64,000 nt of DNA from Bradyrhizobium sp. CB3481 (GTDB lineage: Bacteria; Pseudomonadota; Alphaproteobacteria; Rhizobiales; Xanthobacteraceae), in the NCBI RefSeq assembly GCF_029714305.1, contig NZ_CP121647.1:6220501-6284500 (forward strand), in the 5' to 3' direction. A program made the translations under genes and the position numbers. The notes under the pieces were generated by a model, which did not search any database, was not told where the DNA came from, and worked only from the letters and a program-made list of their open reading frames with translations. Of this stretch, positions 52,661 through 61,222 are shown in pieces; position 1 is the stretch's first letter, and every line of letters begins with the position of its first letter.

Positions 52661-53863
52661 TCAATCCTTCGGACGAAGCTTTTCCACTTCTGCATCACTC
52701 GGCAGATAATCCGAGCCTTTGCGATAGGCCGAACCCGTCATCACGCCCTTGCCGTCCTTCAGCGCCGTTTTGCCGACAAAGGCCCCTAACGTCGACTGGT
52801 GATCGATCTTGCGGAAGGTGATCTCGCCGAATGGCGAGGGCATCGATAGGCCCTCGGTCGCCGCGATCAGCTTCTCCGGATCGGTGGAATTGGCCTTCGC
52901 CAGGATCGCCGCCGCCGCCTTGATGGTCTGATAGCCGACGATCGAGCCGAGACGCGGATAGTCGTTGTACTTGGCCTGGTAGGCCTTCAGGAACTTGTCG
53001 TGGTCAGGCGTCTTGATGTCGTACCAGGGATAGCCCGTGACGATCCATCCCTCGGGCGTCTCGTCCTTCAGGGGATCGAGATACTCCGGCTCGCCAGTGA
53101 GGAACGAGACGACGGCGCGGTTCTTGAACAGGCCTCGCGTATTGCCTTCGCGCACGAGCTTGACGAGGTCGGCACCGAAGGTGACGTTGAGGATCGCTTC
53201 CGGGTTGGCAGCGGCAACCGCCTGCACCACGGGGCCCGCGTCGATCTTGCCCTGCGGCGGCCACTGCTCGTCGACCCACTGGATATCAGGCCGCTTTGCC
53301 GACATCAGCTTCTTGAACACCGCGACCGCCGACTGGCCGTATTCATAGTTCGGCGCAATCGTCGCCCAGCGCTTGGCCGGAAGTTTCGCGGCTTCTTCCA
53401 CCAGCATCGCCGCCTGCATGTAGTTGGAGGGGCGCAGGCGGAACGTGTAGCGGTTGCCCTTCGACCAGGTGATGGCGTCGGTCAGGGGCTCAGCCGCCAG
53501 GAAGAACACTTTCTTCTGGTTGGCGAAGTCGGAGACCGCAAGGCCGATATTGGACAGGAACGTGCCGGCCAGCATCGCGACGTTCTCGCTCGACACCAGT
53601 TCGTTGGCTGCGGTCTGCGCGTCCGCCGGCTTGCCACCGTCATCCTTGGAGATGACGACGAGCTTCTTGCCGTTGATGCCGCCGGCGGCATTGACCTCTT
53701 CGACCGCGAGCTGCCAACCCTTGCGATAGGGCTCAGTGAAAGCTGGCAACAGCGAATAGCTGTTGATCTCGCCGATCTTGATTTCACTCTGCGCCATGGC
53801 GTTGCCGGCCATGCCGGCCACCACGATTGCCAGTCCCGCGCCCAGTAAGTGTCTCCGTCGCAT
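52661..53863 (-). CDS. HAAT-class ABC transporter substrate-binding protein (LivK-like)
   Basis: This 400-aa protein has a signal peptide (RRRHLLGAGLAIVVAGMAGN, cleaved near AMAQ) and the type I periplasmic-binding-protein fold with GWQLAVEEVNAAGGINGKKL, ANELVSSENVAMLAGTFLS and WATIAPNYEYGQSAV. The ATG at 53863 follows GGAGG. Its place between DUF1185 and the permease in the hnr operon suggests it binds nicotinate or 6-hydroxynicotinate; the family itself covers branched-chain amino acids and aromatic acids. Confidence 0.88.
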   Translation of the reverse strand: MRRRHLLGAGLAIVVAGMAGNAMAQSEIKIGEINSYSLLPAFTEPYRKGWQLAVEEVNAAGGINGKKLVVISKDDGGKPADAQTAANELVSSENVAMLAGTFLSNIGLAVSDFANQKKVFFLAAEPLTDAITWSKGNRYTFRLRPSNYMQAAMLVEEAAKLPAKRWATIAPNYEYGQSAVAVFKKLMSAKRPDIQWVDEQWPPQGKIDAGPVVQAVAAANPEAILNVTFGADLVKLVREGNTRGLFKNRAVVSFLTGEPEYLDPLKDETPEGWIVTGYPWYDIKTPDHDKFLKAYQAKYNDYPRLGSIVGYQTIKAAAAILAKANSTDPEKLIAATEGLSMPSPFGEITFRKIDHQSTLGAFVGKTALKDGKGVMTGSAYRKGSDYLPSDAEVEKLRPKD

Positions 53864-53886
53864 CCCGACCTCCAATTTATTGTGAA

Positions 53887-54471
53887 CTATCGCAAACCGT
53901 CTTCGCCTTTGACTTCAGAAACCGTGAGGCCGCCGACGCGCGGCAACGGCCGGCCGCTATCGGTGACCGCCACCGCGACCATGATCTCGTTGGCGCGCGG
54001 CGCGTCGTTGATCTGCACTTCCATGCCGTCGAAATGGCTGCGCACGAAGGCTGCGTCCTTGTGGCCGAGTGGAATGTCCAGTGTCGTCCCGGGGCCGCTG
54101 CGCTTCTTCGATGAGGGGATCAATGCCGCGCCCTTGCTCAGGACTTTCCGTACCGGCGCGCCCATCTTGGGATGCAGGATCGCCGCCGCGTGCTCGAGTT
54201 CGCCATTCTCGCCGACCGCTGCCGCCTTGCCGTAGCTGTGTGCCTTGGCGCCGTCGATGCCGAGCGCGGCAACCGCCTTCTTCGAAAGGAGGTCACCGAG
54301 TTCCTCGCCGATCTCGATCAGGGGTGAGAGGTCCTCGACATACCTGCCGGCAAACGGATTTTCGATGACGGCGATGGCCGCGGCCCGCCGGGTCGGCGGC
54401 GCAACCTTCTGTCCCATCTCGAGGTGGGTCTCCTCGACCACCGTGACGATCTTGCGAATGATCGCGCTCAT
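53887..54471 (-). CDS. DUF1185 (amino acid synthesis family) protein
   Basis: This 194-aa protein matches, from memory, the DUF1185/AA_synth family, which has solved structures but no demonstrated reaction. Characteristic stretches are AIAVIENPFAGRYVEDLSPL, LGIDGAKAHSYGKAAAVGENGELEHAAAILHPKMG and DIPLGHKDAAFVRSHFD. It has no signal peptide. It overlaps the UPF0280 gene by 4 bp and lies 23 bp before livK. Its setting implies a step in nicotinate-ring breakdown. Confidence 0.8.
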   Translation of the reverse strand: MSAIIRKIVTVVEETHLEMGQKVAPPTRRAAAIAVIENPFAGRYVEDLSPLIEIGEELGDLLSKKAVAALGIDGAKAHSYGKAAAVGENGELEHAAAILHPKMGAPVRKVLSKGAALIPSSKKRSGPGTTLDIPLGHKDAAFVRSHFDGMEVQINDAPRANEIMVAVAVTDSGRPLPRVGGLTVSEVKGEDGLR

Positions 54472-55400
54472 GCTACTCGCCTCGCTTCCGATCCATCATG
54501 CGCTGCTTCTTCTACCGCGCTTCCGTGAAACGCCGGCAACGTCCCTGCCCTGATCCCTGTTGAGCCCACCACGGCGGTCTCGCCTAGTAGACGCAAGGCC
54601 GCACCTTCGATCAATCCTGCCGCAAGCAATTGCTGTGCCCGGCTCACCCCGGCGCGCAGCGCCTCGTCGATCTCGCTTTCCTGGAGCATGCCGACGTCAC
54701 GGGTGACGAGGCGCGGGCCGAGGTCGTTGTCGGGCTGCAATTCGTTGGCCGGACAGCGGGCGATCGCGGGATGACCGGGCAAGTCGACGGCATTGGCGAT
54801 GATGGTGGCGGCAGCATCAGCCTGCGACGCCGTTCGCGCCAATACGGTAACAGCGTCGGCGATGCCAAGCGAAAAGCTGCGGCCATGCCGTCCGCTGGTC
54901 GCAATGCCGCGCGCCGGATCATCGGCATCGATACGGATGGTTTGCATCACGCCATAATGGTCCGGCCGATCCATCAGCCCAATGGTAAACTGTTCGCCAC
55001 CGATCAAATGCAGCGCGATGTCGCCGCCATTGTTGGCGTAGGCACGATCAAGCCGCGCCGCGCCCAGCATCGCGCCAAGAATTTCTTCCGCGACGCTGCC
55101 TGCTACCGCCGCCATCGGCGTGATGAAGTGATCGGCCGCAAACGGCGCGACTGCCGCATGCATGCGGCGCGCAACGACACCGTTCAGGACACATCGGGCG
55201 GGATCGGCGGCCTTTCGAAGCTCGACCAACTCGTCGCAGAGTTCATCGAGCAGGCCGGTGAAGCGCCGCGCTGCAGCTTCATAAGCCGCGCGCACCTCGT
55301 TCTCACTTCCCTTTGCCTCGATGATCAGGTCGATCGGACCGTCCTGCAAATGCAGCCGCTTGCCGTCCGGAAGAAGCGCGATTTGCGGGAGCCGTTTCAT
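54468..55400 (-). CDS. UPF0280 family protein (ApbE-like fold)
   Basis: This 310-aa protein belongs to UPF0280, distant relatives of the ApbE FMN transferases. Motifs seen are HFITPMAAVAGSVAEEILGAM, YANNGGDIALHL, GIATSGRHGRSFSLGIADAVTVLA and DLGPRLVTRDVG. The ATG at 55400 overlaps the hnr stop (ATGA), so it is coupled to the reductase gene. A role in flavin loading of the reductase is an attractive guess but unproven. The longer upstream frame is only the reverse reading of hnr sequence and is rejected. Confidence 0.8.
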   Translation of the reverse strand: MKRLPQIALLPDGKRLHLQDGPIDLIIEAKGSENEVRAAYEAAARRFTGLLDELCDELVELRKAADPARCVLNGVVARRMHAAVAPFAADHFITPMAAVAGSVAEEILGAMLGAARLDRAYANNGGDIALHLIGGEQFTIGLMDRPDHYGVMQTIRIDADDPARGIATSGRHGRSFSLGIADAVTVLARTASQADAAATIIANAVDLPGHPAIARCPANELQPDNDLGPRLVTRDVGMLQESEIDEALRAGVSRAQQLLAAGLIEGAALRLLGETAVVGSTGIRAGTLPAFHGSAVEEAAHDGSEARRVA

Positions 55401-56845
55401 GCGCGCCGCCCCGGAATGAATGGCATCGGGCGGGTTTCGGTATTGTCCCGCAGCGACGCCAGCGGGCGGACGTGATCCATGTGGCCGCCTAGCGCGGCGT
55501 AATCGGACAGTTTCAGTGTGAACTCGATCGGCGCCACCAGCGCCGGCGTCGGCACATAGCCGAACGCGCCGGCCGGCATCTGCGTAACGTCGACCATGAA
55601 GGTGATGCCGCCGCCCGGCCAGACGTAGACCGGCGCACCGCCGCTGGTCACCCGCGTCAGCGCATCCTTGACCGAGCGCGTCAGCCGGACCGGGTTGTCG
55701 GTGACGCCGGCGCGCAGCGAGCCGCCGGCGCCGCCCATGAACAGCACCGTGCACAGTGCCGGCTCGCAATTCTCCTGGATACGTTCGACCGAAAACTGCA
55801 GATCGGGCGGTATCTGCTTCTCGACCGGCCGGAGCGCCTCGTCGAGCTCGTAATAGGCGGCGTGCTCGCCCGTGGTCGAAACCATCAGCATGGTCAGGCC
55901 GGGCCGCGCCTCCTTCGGATTGAACGGCCCAAGCACCGACAGCGGATCGGAAATATTGGTGCCGCCCCACCCGGTTCCTGGATCGGCGACCTGGAAGTAA
56001 CGGCCGGGCGTCGAGCGCCGCCCCTTCATCTTGATCCCGGTATCGGGAATATCGAGCAGCTTGCCGGCCTGGTGTTCCGAGAGCACGCCGGTGATGTGGT
56101 CGTCGACGACCACGACCTCATCCACCTTGCCGTGCCATTGCTTGGCGAACATGCCGATGGTCGCCGAGCCGCAGCCTACGCGCATACGCTCCTCGGCCAC
56201 GCCGTTAACGATCGGCGGGCGGCCGGCCTGCACCACGACCGTAGCGCCGCCATCGATCGTCAGTTCCACCGCCTTGCAGTTGGAGAGGTCCATCAGCGCA
56301 TCGCAGGTGACGCGGCCTTCCTTCTTGGAGCCGCCGGTCAGATGATGCACGCCGCCGAGCGACAGCATCTGCGAGCCGTATTCGCTCGTCGTCACATGGC
56401 CGATCGCCTCGCCTTCCGCACGCACCGTTGCCGTTTCGGGCCCGAGATAGCGGTCGGTGTCGATCTTCACCTTGACGCCGCAATAGCTGAAAATGCCTTC
56501 GGTCACGACCGTGACCATATCGACGCCTTCGACTTCCGACGACACGATAAAGGGCGCGGGCTTGTAGTCGGGATAAGTCGTGCCGGCACCGATCGCGGTG
56601 ACGAACACGCTGGGCTCATGGACGAGCTTGCCGTCCCAATCACCGCCGGCCTGGAACGGCACCAGCCTCCCGCCATGCGACACCGTTCGCTCCAGCACGA
56701 TGTGCGGATCGACCCGCACCAGCTCGCCATTGTTGTTGGCATAACGATCGCACGCGCCAGCCGCGCCCGGCTTGATGTAGCACATCACCGGACAGGCATC
56801 GCAGCGGATCTTGTCGCCACCGGCGGCGGCCATCGTATCTGTCAT
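55397..56845 (-). CDS. 6-hydroxynicotinate reductase-like iron-sulfur protein
   Basis: This 482-aa protein resembles the 6-hydroxynicotinate reductase (Hnr) of Eubacterium barkeri, which uses reduced ferredoxin to reduce 6-hydroxynicotinate to 6-oxo-1,4,5,6-tetrahydronicotinate. The N-terminus has a four-cysteine [4Fe-4S]-type motif: Cys15, Cys18, Cys22 and Cys32 (CDACPVMCYIKPGAAGACDRY minus its last residue is the key stretch). Later features are YCGVKVKIDTDRYLGPE, MRVGCGSATIGMFAKQW and TVLFMGGAGGSLRAGVTDNP. It heads the leftward operon. A perfect TTCGTATACGAA palindrome is 63 bp upstream of its start. Confidence 0.82.
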   Translation of the reverse strand: MTDTMAAAGGDKIRCDACPVMCYIKPGAAGACDRYANNNGELVRVDPHIVLERTVSHGGRLVPFQAGGDWDGKLVHEPSVFVTAIGAGTTYPDYKPAPFIVSSEVEGVDMVTVVTEGIFSYCGVKVKIDTDRYLGPETATVRAEGEAIGHVTTSEYGSQMLSLGGVHHLTGGSKKEGRVTCDALMDLSNCKAVELTIDGGATVVVQAGRPPIVNGVAEERMRVGCGSATIGMFAKQWHGKVDEVVVVDDHITGVLSEHQAGKLLDIPDTGIKMKGRRSTPGRYFQVADPGTGWGGTNISDPLSVLGPFNPKEARPGLTMLMVSTTGEHAAYYELDEALRPVEKQIPPDLQFSVERIQENCEPALCTVLFMGGAGGSLRAGVTDNPVRLTRSVKDALTRVTSGGAPVYVWPGGGITFMVDVTQMPAGAFGYVPTPALVAPIEFTLKLSDYAALGGHMDHVRPLASLRDNTETRPMPFIPGRRA

Positions 56846-56908
56846 GAACAGACCTGCGATCGAGAAGGCGCCGGTCGTGCTCCGCCTCCTCGCGGACCCG
56901 ACCGTTTG

Positions 56909-56920
56909 TTCGTATACGAA
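56909..56920. promoter_or_regulatory. TTCGTATACGAA operator upstream of hnr
   Basis: A perfect 12-bp palindrome, extended to 14 bp as GTTCGTATACGAAC, lies 63 bp before the hnr start. It is identical in its 12-bp core to 30290-30301 at the enamidase promoter. Confidence 0.72.
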
Positions 56921-57060
56921 CGATGTTGCGCGCGGACGGAAATCCTGTCAAGCGGCCCGGCGGGCGAAAATCCCCGCTTGCCGCATAATACCGCATTTGC
57001 CTCGCTCTTTGTTCATAAAGCAGGCAGCGCGCTGCGGCGCGAGACGGCGCGGCTTGCACG

Positions 57061-57072
57061 TTTGTACACAAA
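57061..57072. promoter_or_regulatory. TTTGTACACAAA operator-like site upstream of the nicA-like gene
   Basis: TTTGTACACAAA fits the consensus TTYGTAYACRAA at all 12 positions and extends outward as CGTTTGTACACAAACG. It lies 58 bp before the start of the [2Fe-2S] subunit gene, about the same distance as the hnr site from its gene. Confidence 0.65.
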
Positions 57073-57130
57073 CGGTATCTTTCGAAAGCCCAGAGCAAAG
57101 TTTGCAATGCAGCGAGGGGCTTGAGGGAGC

Positions 57131-57613
57131 ATGACGCAAAGCACGATGCGCCTGACCGTCAACGGCAAGACTCATGACGTCGATGCCGCACCCGATACCG
57201 CATTGCTGTATGTGCTGCGCAACGACCTCGCGCTGAACGGACCGAAATACGGTTGCGGGCTCGGTGAATGCGGTGCCTGCGCGGTGCTGATCGACGGCGT
57301 CGCCGCGCGCTCCTGCGTGATCCCGATCGAAGGCTGCGCCGGACGCGACATCGTGACGCTCGAAGGCCTCGGCACGCGTGAGCATCCTGATCCGGTGCAG
57401 CAGGCCTTCATCAGCGAACAGGCGGCGCAATGCGGCTACTGCCTCAACGGCATGATCATCACGACGAAGGCGCTGTTGCTGCGCTCCCCTCACCCCTCCG
57501 AAGACGAGGTGCTCGAAGCGCTGCGTCATCACCTTTGCCGCTGCGGCGCGCATGTCGAAATCATGCGCGCCGCAATGCGCGCGGCCGGCCATGCGGTTGA
57601 GGTGCAGGCGTGA
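57131..57613 (+). CDS. nicA: nicotinate dehydrogenase [2Fe-2S] subunit (NicA-like)
   Basis: This 160-aa small subunit has two [2Fe-2S] sites: Cys42, Cys47, Cys50 and Cys62 (YGCGLGECGACAVLIDG), then Cys101, Cys104, Cys136 and Cys138 (QCGYCLNGM and CRCGAHVEI). With the large cytochrome-fused subunit it hydroxylates nicotinate at C6. GAGGGAGC precedes the ATG. Its stop overlaps the start of the next gene (TGATG). It is similar to the IorA-like protein at 23.3 kb, but its partner with three haems points to NicA. Confidence 0.88.
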   Translation: MTQSTMRLTVNGKTHDVDAAPDTALLYVLRNDLALNGPKYGCGLGECGACAVLIDGVAARSCVIPIEGCAGRDIVTLEGLGTREHPDPVQQAFISEQAAQCGYCLNGMIITTKALLLRSPHPSEDEVLEALRHHLCRCGAHVEIMRAAMRAAGHAVEVQA

Positions 57614-60600
57614 TGGCTGCGCCTCACACGCCCGAGCGGTTACAGGGCACGCTGAGCGTCGTTCGGCGCGCTTCGCCGGTCGAAGCCGTTACGTTCGAAA
57701 CCTTCATCAAGATCACATCGGACGGATCGGTCACCGCCTATAATGGCCATGTCGATCTCGGCACCGGCATTCGCACCGCGCTCGGCCAGATCGTCGCGGA
57801 AGAGCTTGACGTGTCGTTTGCGCGCGTCGTGGTCGTGCTCGGCGATACGGCGCTCGTCCCCAATCAAGGCGCGACGATCGCGAGCGAGACGATCCAGATC
57901 ACGGCTGTGCCGCTGCGCAAGGCTGCGGCCCAGGCGCGGCAGTTCCTCGTCAAGCGCGCGGCCGAGCGGCTGGAGCTTGCGCTCGAAGACCTCGTCATCG
58001 AAGACGGCCTGATCCGCGGAAAGGACAATCGCAGTGTCAGCTATGGCGAACTGATCGCGGGCGAAACCATCCAGCTTGAACTGGCAGACGATGTTCCGGT
58101 GAAATCCCCCGATGCCTACAGCATCGTCGGGCAGTCGGTGCCGCGCGTCGATTTGCCGGCAAAGGCCACCGGCGAGCTGGTCTATGTGCACGACGTACGC
58201 ATCCCCGGCATGCTGCACGGCCGCGTCGTCCGTCCGCCCTATGCCGGCGTCGATGTCGGCGACTTCATCGGCAACAGTTTGATCGCGATCGATGAGAGTT
58301 CGGTCAGCGATATTCCCGGGCTCGTCGCCGTCGTAAGGCACGGCGATTTCGTCGGCGTCGTCGCCGAGCGCGAGGAGAACGCAATCAAGGCTGCCGCGCA
58401 GCTCAAGGTGAGCTGGAAACCGACACCGACCCTCCCCGATCTCAAGGACATCGAAACCGCGTTGCGCGCCAATCCCGCGACGCCGCGCAAGCTGATCGAC
58501 AAGGGTGATGTCGAGGCCGCGATTGCCGGTGCGGCCAAGCCGATGCCGCGCACCTACATTTGGCCCTACCAGATGCATGCCTCGATCGGCCCATCCTGCG
58601 CGGTCGCGGACTACCAGGAGGATCTGACGCGGGTCTGGTCCGGCACGCAAAACCCGCATCATCTGCGCACCGATCTGGCGCGGCTGATCCGCCGGCGCGA
58701 AGCCGAGATCGAGGTGATCCGGCTGGAAGCCGCCGGCTGCTACGGCCGAAATTGCGCCGACGACGTCTCCGCCGATGCGGTGCTGCTCTCGCGCGCCGTC
58801 GGCCGCCCCGTCCGCGTGCAATTGACGCGCGAGCAGGAGCACGCCTGGGAGCCGAAGGGCACCGCCCAGTTGATGGACGTCAATGGCGGACTGAATGCCG
58901 ACGGCAGTGTCGCCGGGTATGATTTTGCGACGCGCTATCCTTCGAACGGCGCGCCGACGCTGGCGCTGCTGTTGACCGGCGCCGTGCCGCACACGCCCGC
59001 GGTGTTCGAGATGGGCGATCGCACCGCGATCCCGCCTTACGACTACGAAAATCTGCGCGTGGTCGCGAACGACATGCCGCCGATCGTGCGCGCGTCGTGG
59101 CTGCGCGGCGTCTCGGCGCTGCCGAACACCTTTGCACATGAATCCTGGATCGACGAATGCGCCAGCGAAACCGGCGTCGACCCGATCGAATACCGCCTGC
59201 GCTATCTGAAGGACCCGCGCGCTATCGACCTCGTCAATGCGGTGGCCGAGCGCGCCGGCTGGAAGCCGCGGCCGGTTCGCGAGGACAAGCAGGCCGAAGA
59301 CGACATTGTGCGCGGGCGCGGCTTTGCCTATGCGCTCTATGTGCACAGCAAGTTTCCGGGCTATGGCGCGGCGTGGTCGGCATGGATCGCCGACGTCGCG
59401 GTCAACAAGGCGACCGGCGATGTCAGCGTGACGCGCGTCGTGGCGGGTCAGGATTCCGGCCTGATGATCAATCCGGATGGCGTCCGCCACCAGATCCACG
59501 GCAACGTCATCCAGTCGACCAGCCGCGCGCTGATGGAGGAAGTCTCGTTCGACCGCACCTCCGTGACGGCGCGCGAATGGGGCGCCTACCCCATCATCAG
59601 GTTTCCCGAGGTGCCCAAGATCGACGTCTTGATGCTGCCGCGGCAGGACCAACCGCCGCTCGGCGTCGGCGAGTCCGCCTCCGTTCCCAGCGCGGCGGCG
59701 ATCGCCAATGCGATCTATGATGCGACCGGTGTGCGTTTTCGCGAATTGCCGTTCACGCCGGAGCGCATCTTGCGCGGGCTGCGCGGCGAGGAGCAGGCAG
59801 CGCCGGAGGCATTGCCCGCACCGCCGCCTCAACCCGCTGCTGCGCGCGCATGGCCAAATCCGTTCGCCATACGCGGCAATGTGTTTGCAACCGCCGCCGC
59901 CCTGTGCGCCGCGGCCATCGGAATCGGCGCCGCCACGCTACCGCGCGCCATCGCGCCGATTGCGCGGCCGGATGCCTCGGTCTATTCGGCCGCCACCATC
60001 GCCCGCGGCCAGCAACTCGCCGCGCTCGGCGATTGCGCGGTGTGCCATACCTCGGCGAGCGGCTTTCTCAACGCCGGCGGACGACCGCTGCCGACGCCGT
60101 TCGGGACTATCTATTCCACCAACATCACGCCCGATGTCGAGACCGGCATCGGCGCGTGGTCCTATCCTGCCTTCGAGCGCGCGATGCGCGAGGGCATCCA
60201 TCGCGACGGGCGGCAGCTCTATCCGGCGTTTCCGTACACCCATTTCGCGAAAACGACCGATGCCGACATGCAGGCGCTCTATGCCTACCTGATGGCGCAG
60301 CCGGCCGTGCGCGCGGAGACGCCGCCGAATGCGCTGGCATTTCCGTTCAACCAGCGTCCGTTGATGGCGGGCTGGAACGCGCTGTTCCACAAAACAGGCA
60401 CATTCCAGCCTGACCCGGCGAAATCAGAGGCATGGAATCGCGGCGCCTATCTGGTCGAAGGGCTCGGCCATTGCAGCGCCTGCCATTCGCCGCGCAACGC
60501 GCTCGGCGCGGAAATCGCTGGTTCCCACCTTGCCGGCGGCTTCGCGGAAGGCTGGGAAGCGCCGGCGCTGACCTCGCTGTCGCAGGCGCCGATCCCATGG

Positions 60601-61161
60601 AGCGAGGACGAGCTTTTCGCTTATTTGCGAACCGGCGAATCGCGCTTTCACGGCGTCGCGGCCGGGCCGATGGCGCCGGTCGTGAAGGAACTCGCGCCGC
60701 TGCCGGATTCCGATATCCGTGCCATGGCAGTCTATCTCGCTTCCTTCAACGCAACCGCGATGGACCGGGCGGCACAGGAGGCGCTCGCTGCGCGGCTCGA
60801 ATCCGCGACCGGCACCCGCGCCTCGGCGGCCTCCGGCATCGGCGCCCGGATCTACCAGGGCGCCTGCGCCGTGTGCCACGAGGTCGGCGGTGCGCCGCTG
60901 TTCGGCAGCCGGCCGTCGCTGGCGCTGAACAGCAACCTGCACAGCACCGCGCCCGACAATCTGATCCAGGTCATCCTGCACGGCATCAGCAAACCGGCCA
61001 TCACCGACCTCGGCTATATGCCGGCCTTCAGGGACAGCCTGACCGACGGCCAGATCGCGGAGCTCGTCACCTATCTCAGGCAACAATTTGCTCCGGGCAA
61101 GCCGGTCTGGAAGGATATTCATGCTGCGATTAACCGTATCCGGCGGGAACAGGCCCGCTGA
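57613..61161 (+). CDS. nicB: nicotinate dehydrogenase large subunit: molybdopterin domain fused to three-haem cytochrome c (NicB-like)
   Basis: This 1182-aa protein joins an aldehyde-oxidase-type molybdopterin domain (about residues 1-735) to a C-terminal cytochrome region. The catalytic Glu is in PLGVGESASVPSAA. After a hydrophobic segment (about 765-785) come three haem c motifs: CAVCH at about 808, CSACH at 954 and CAVCH at 1085. Length and layout match Pseudomonas putida NicB, which passes electrons from nicotinate hydroxylation to the respiratory chain. The ATG at 57613 is coupled to nicA; a GTG directly before it is also in frame. Confidence 0.9.
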   Translation: MAAPHTPERLQGTLSVVRRASPVEAVTFETFIKITSDGSVTAYNGHVDLGTGIRTALGQIVAEELDVSFARVVVVLGDTALVPNQGATIASETIQITAVPLRKAAAQARQFLVKRAAERLELALEDLVIEDGLIRGKDNRSVSYGELIAGETIQLELADDVPVKSPDAYSIVGQSVPRVDLPAKATGELVYVHDVRIPGMLHGRVVRPPYAGVDVGDFIGNSLIAIDESSVSDIPGLVAVVRHGDFVGVVAEREENAIKAAAQLKVSWKPTPTLPDLKDIETALRANPATPRKLIDKGDVEAAIAGAAKPMPRTYIWPYQMHASIGPSCAVADYQEDLTRVWSGTQNPHHLRTDLARLIRRREAEIEVIRLEAAGCYGRNCADDVSADAVLLSRAVGRPVRVQLTREQEHAWEPKGTAQLMDVNGGLNADGSVAGYDFATRYPSNGAPTLALLLTGAVPHTPAVFEMGDRTAIPPYDYENLRVVANDMPPIVRASWLRGVSALPNTFAHESWIDECASETGVDPIEYRLRYLKDPRAIDLVNAVAERAGWKPRPVREDKQAEDDIVRGRGFAYALYVHSKFPGYGAAWSAWIADVAVNKATGDVSVTRVVAGQDSGLMINPDGVRHQIHGNVIQSTSRALMEEVSFDRTSVTAREWGAYPIIRFPEVPKIDVLMLPRQDQPPLGVGESASVPSAAAIANAIYDATGVRFRELPFTPERILRGLRGEEQAAPEALPAPPPQPAAARAWPNPFAIRGNVFATAAALCAAAIGIGAATLPRAIAPIARPDASVYSAATIARGQQLAALGDCAVCHTSASGFLNAGGRPLPTPFGTIYSTNITPDVETGIGAWSYPAFERAMREGIHRDGRQLYPAFPYTHFAKTTDADMQALYAYLMAQPAVRAETPPNALAFPFNQRPLMAGWNALFHKTGTFQPDPAKSEAWNRGAYLVEGLGHCSACHSPRNALGAEIAGSHLAGGFAEGWEAPALTSLSQAPIPWSEDELFAYLRTGESRFHGVAAGPMAPVVKELAPLPDSDIRAMAVYLASFNATAMDRAAQEALAARLESATGTRASAASGIGARIYQGACAVCHEVGGAPLFGSRPSLALNSNLHSTAPDNLIQVILHGISKPAITDLGYMPAFRDSLTDGQIAELVTYLRQQFAPGKPVWKDIHAAINRIRREQAR

Positions 61162-61222
61162 GCTGCCATGCCGGGGTCAAAATCCCCTAGTTGGGCGGCT
61201 TTCGGCACGGTAGAGTTCCGCC

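Noticed and set aside
54468..55970. N-terminal extension of the UPF0280 gene to 500 codons
   Set aside because: The extra part overlaps hnr in another frame and is Arg/Gly/Ala-rich. ATG at 55400, overlapping the hnr stop, fits the family length.
57640..59832. A 730-codon open frame opposite the nicB-like gene, and similar long frames opposite the BVMO, IorB-like and SBP56 genes
   Set aside because: All are mirror images of strongly supported genes, with low-complexity composition and no recognisable domain.
61162..61200. GGGG-TCAAAAT-CCCC hairpin after the nicB-like gene as a terminator
   Set aside because: The stem is only four base pairs and no T-tract follows, so I do not call an intrinsic terminator.
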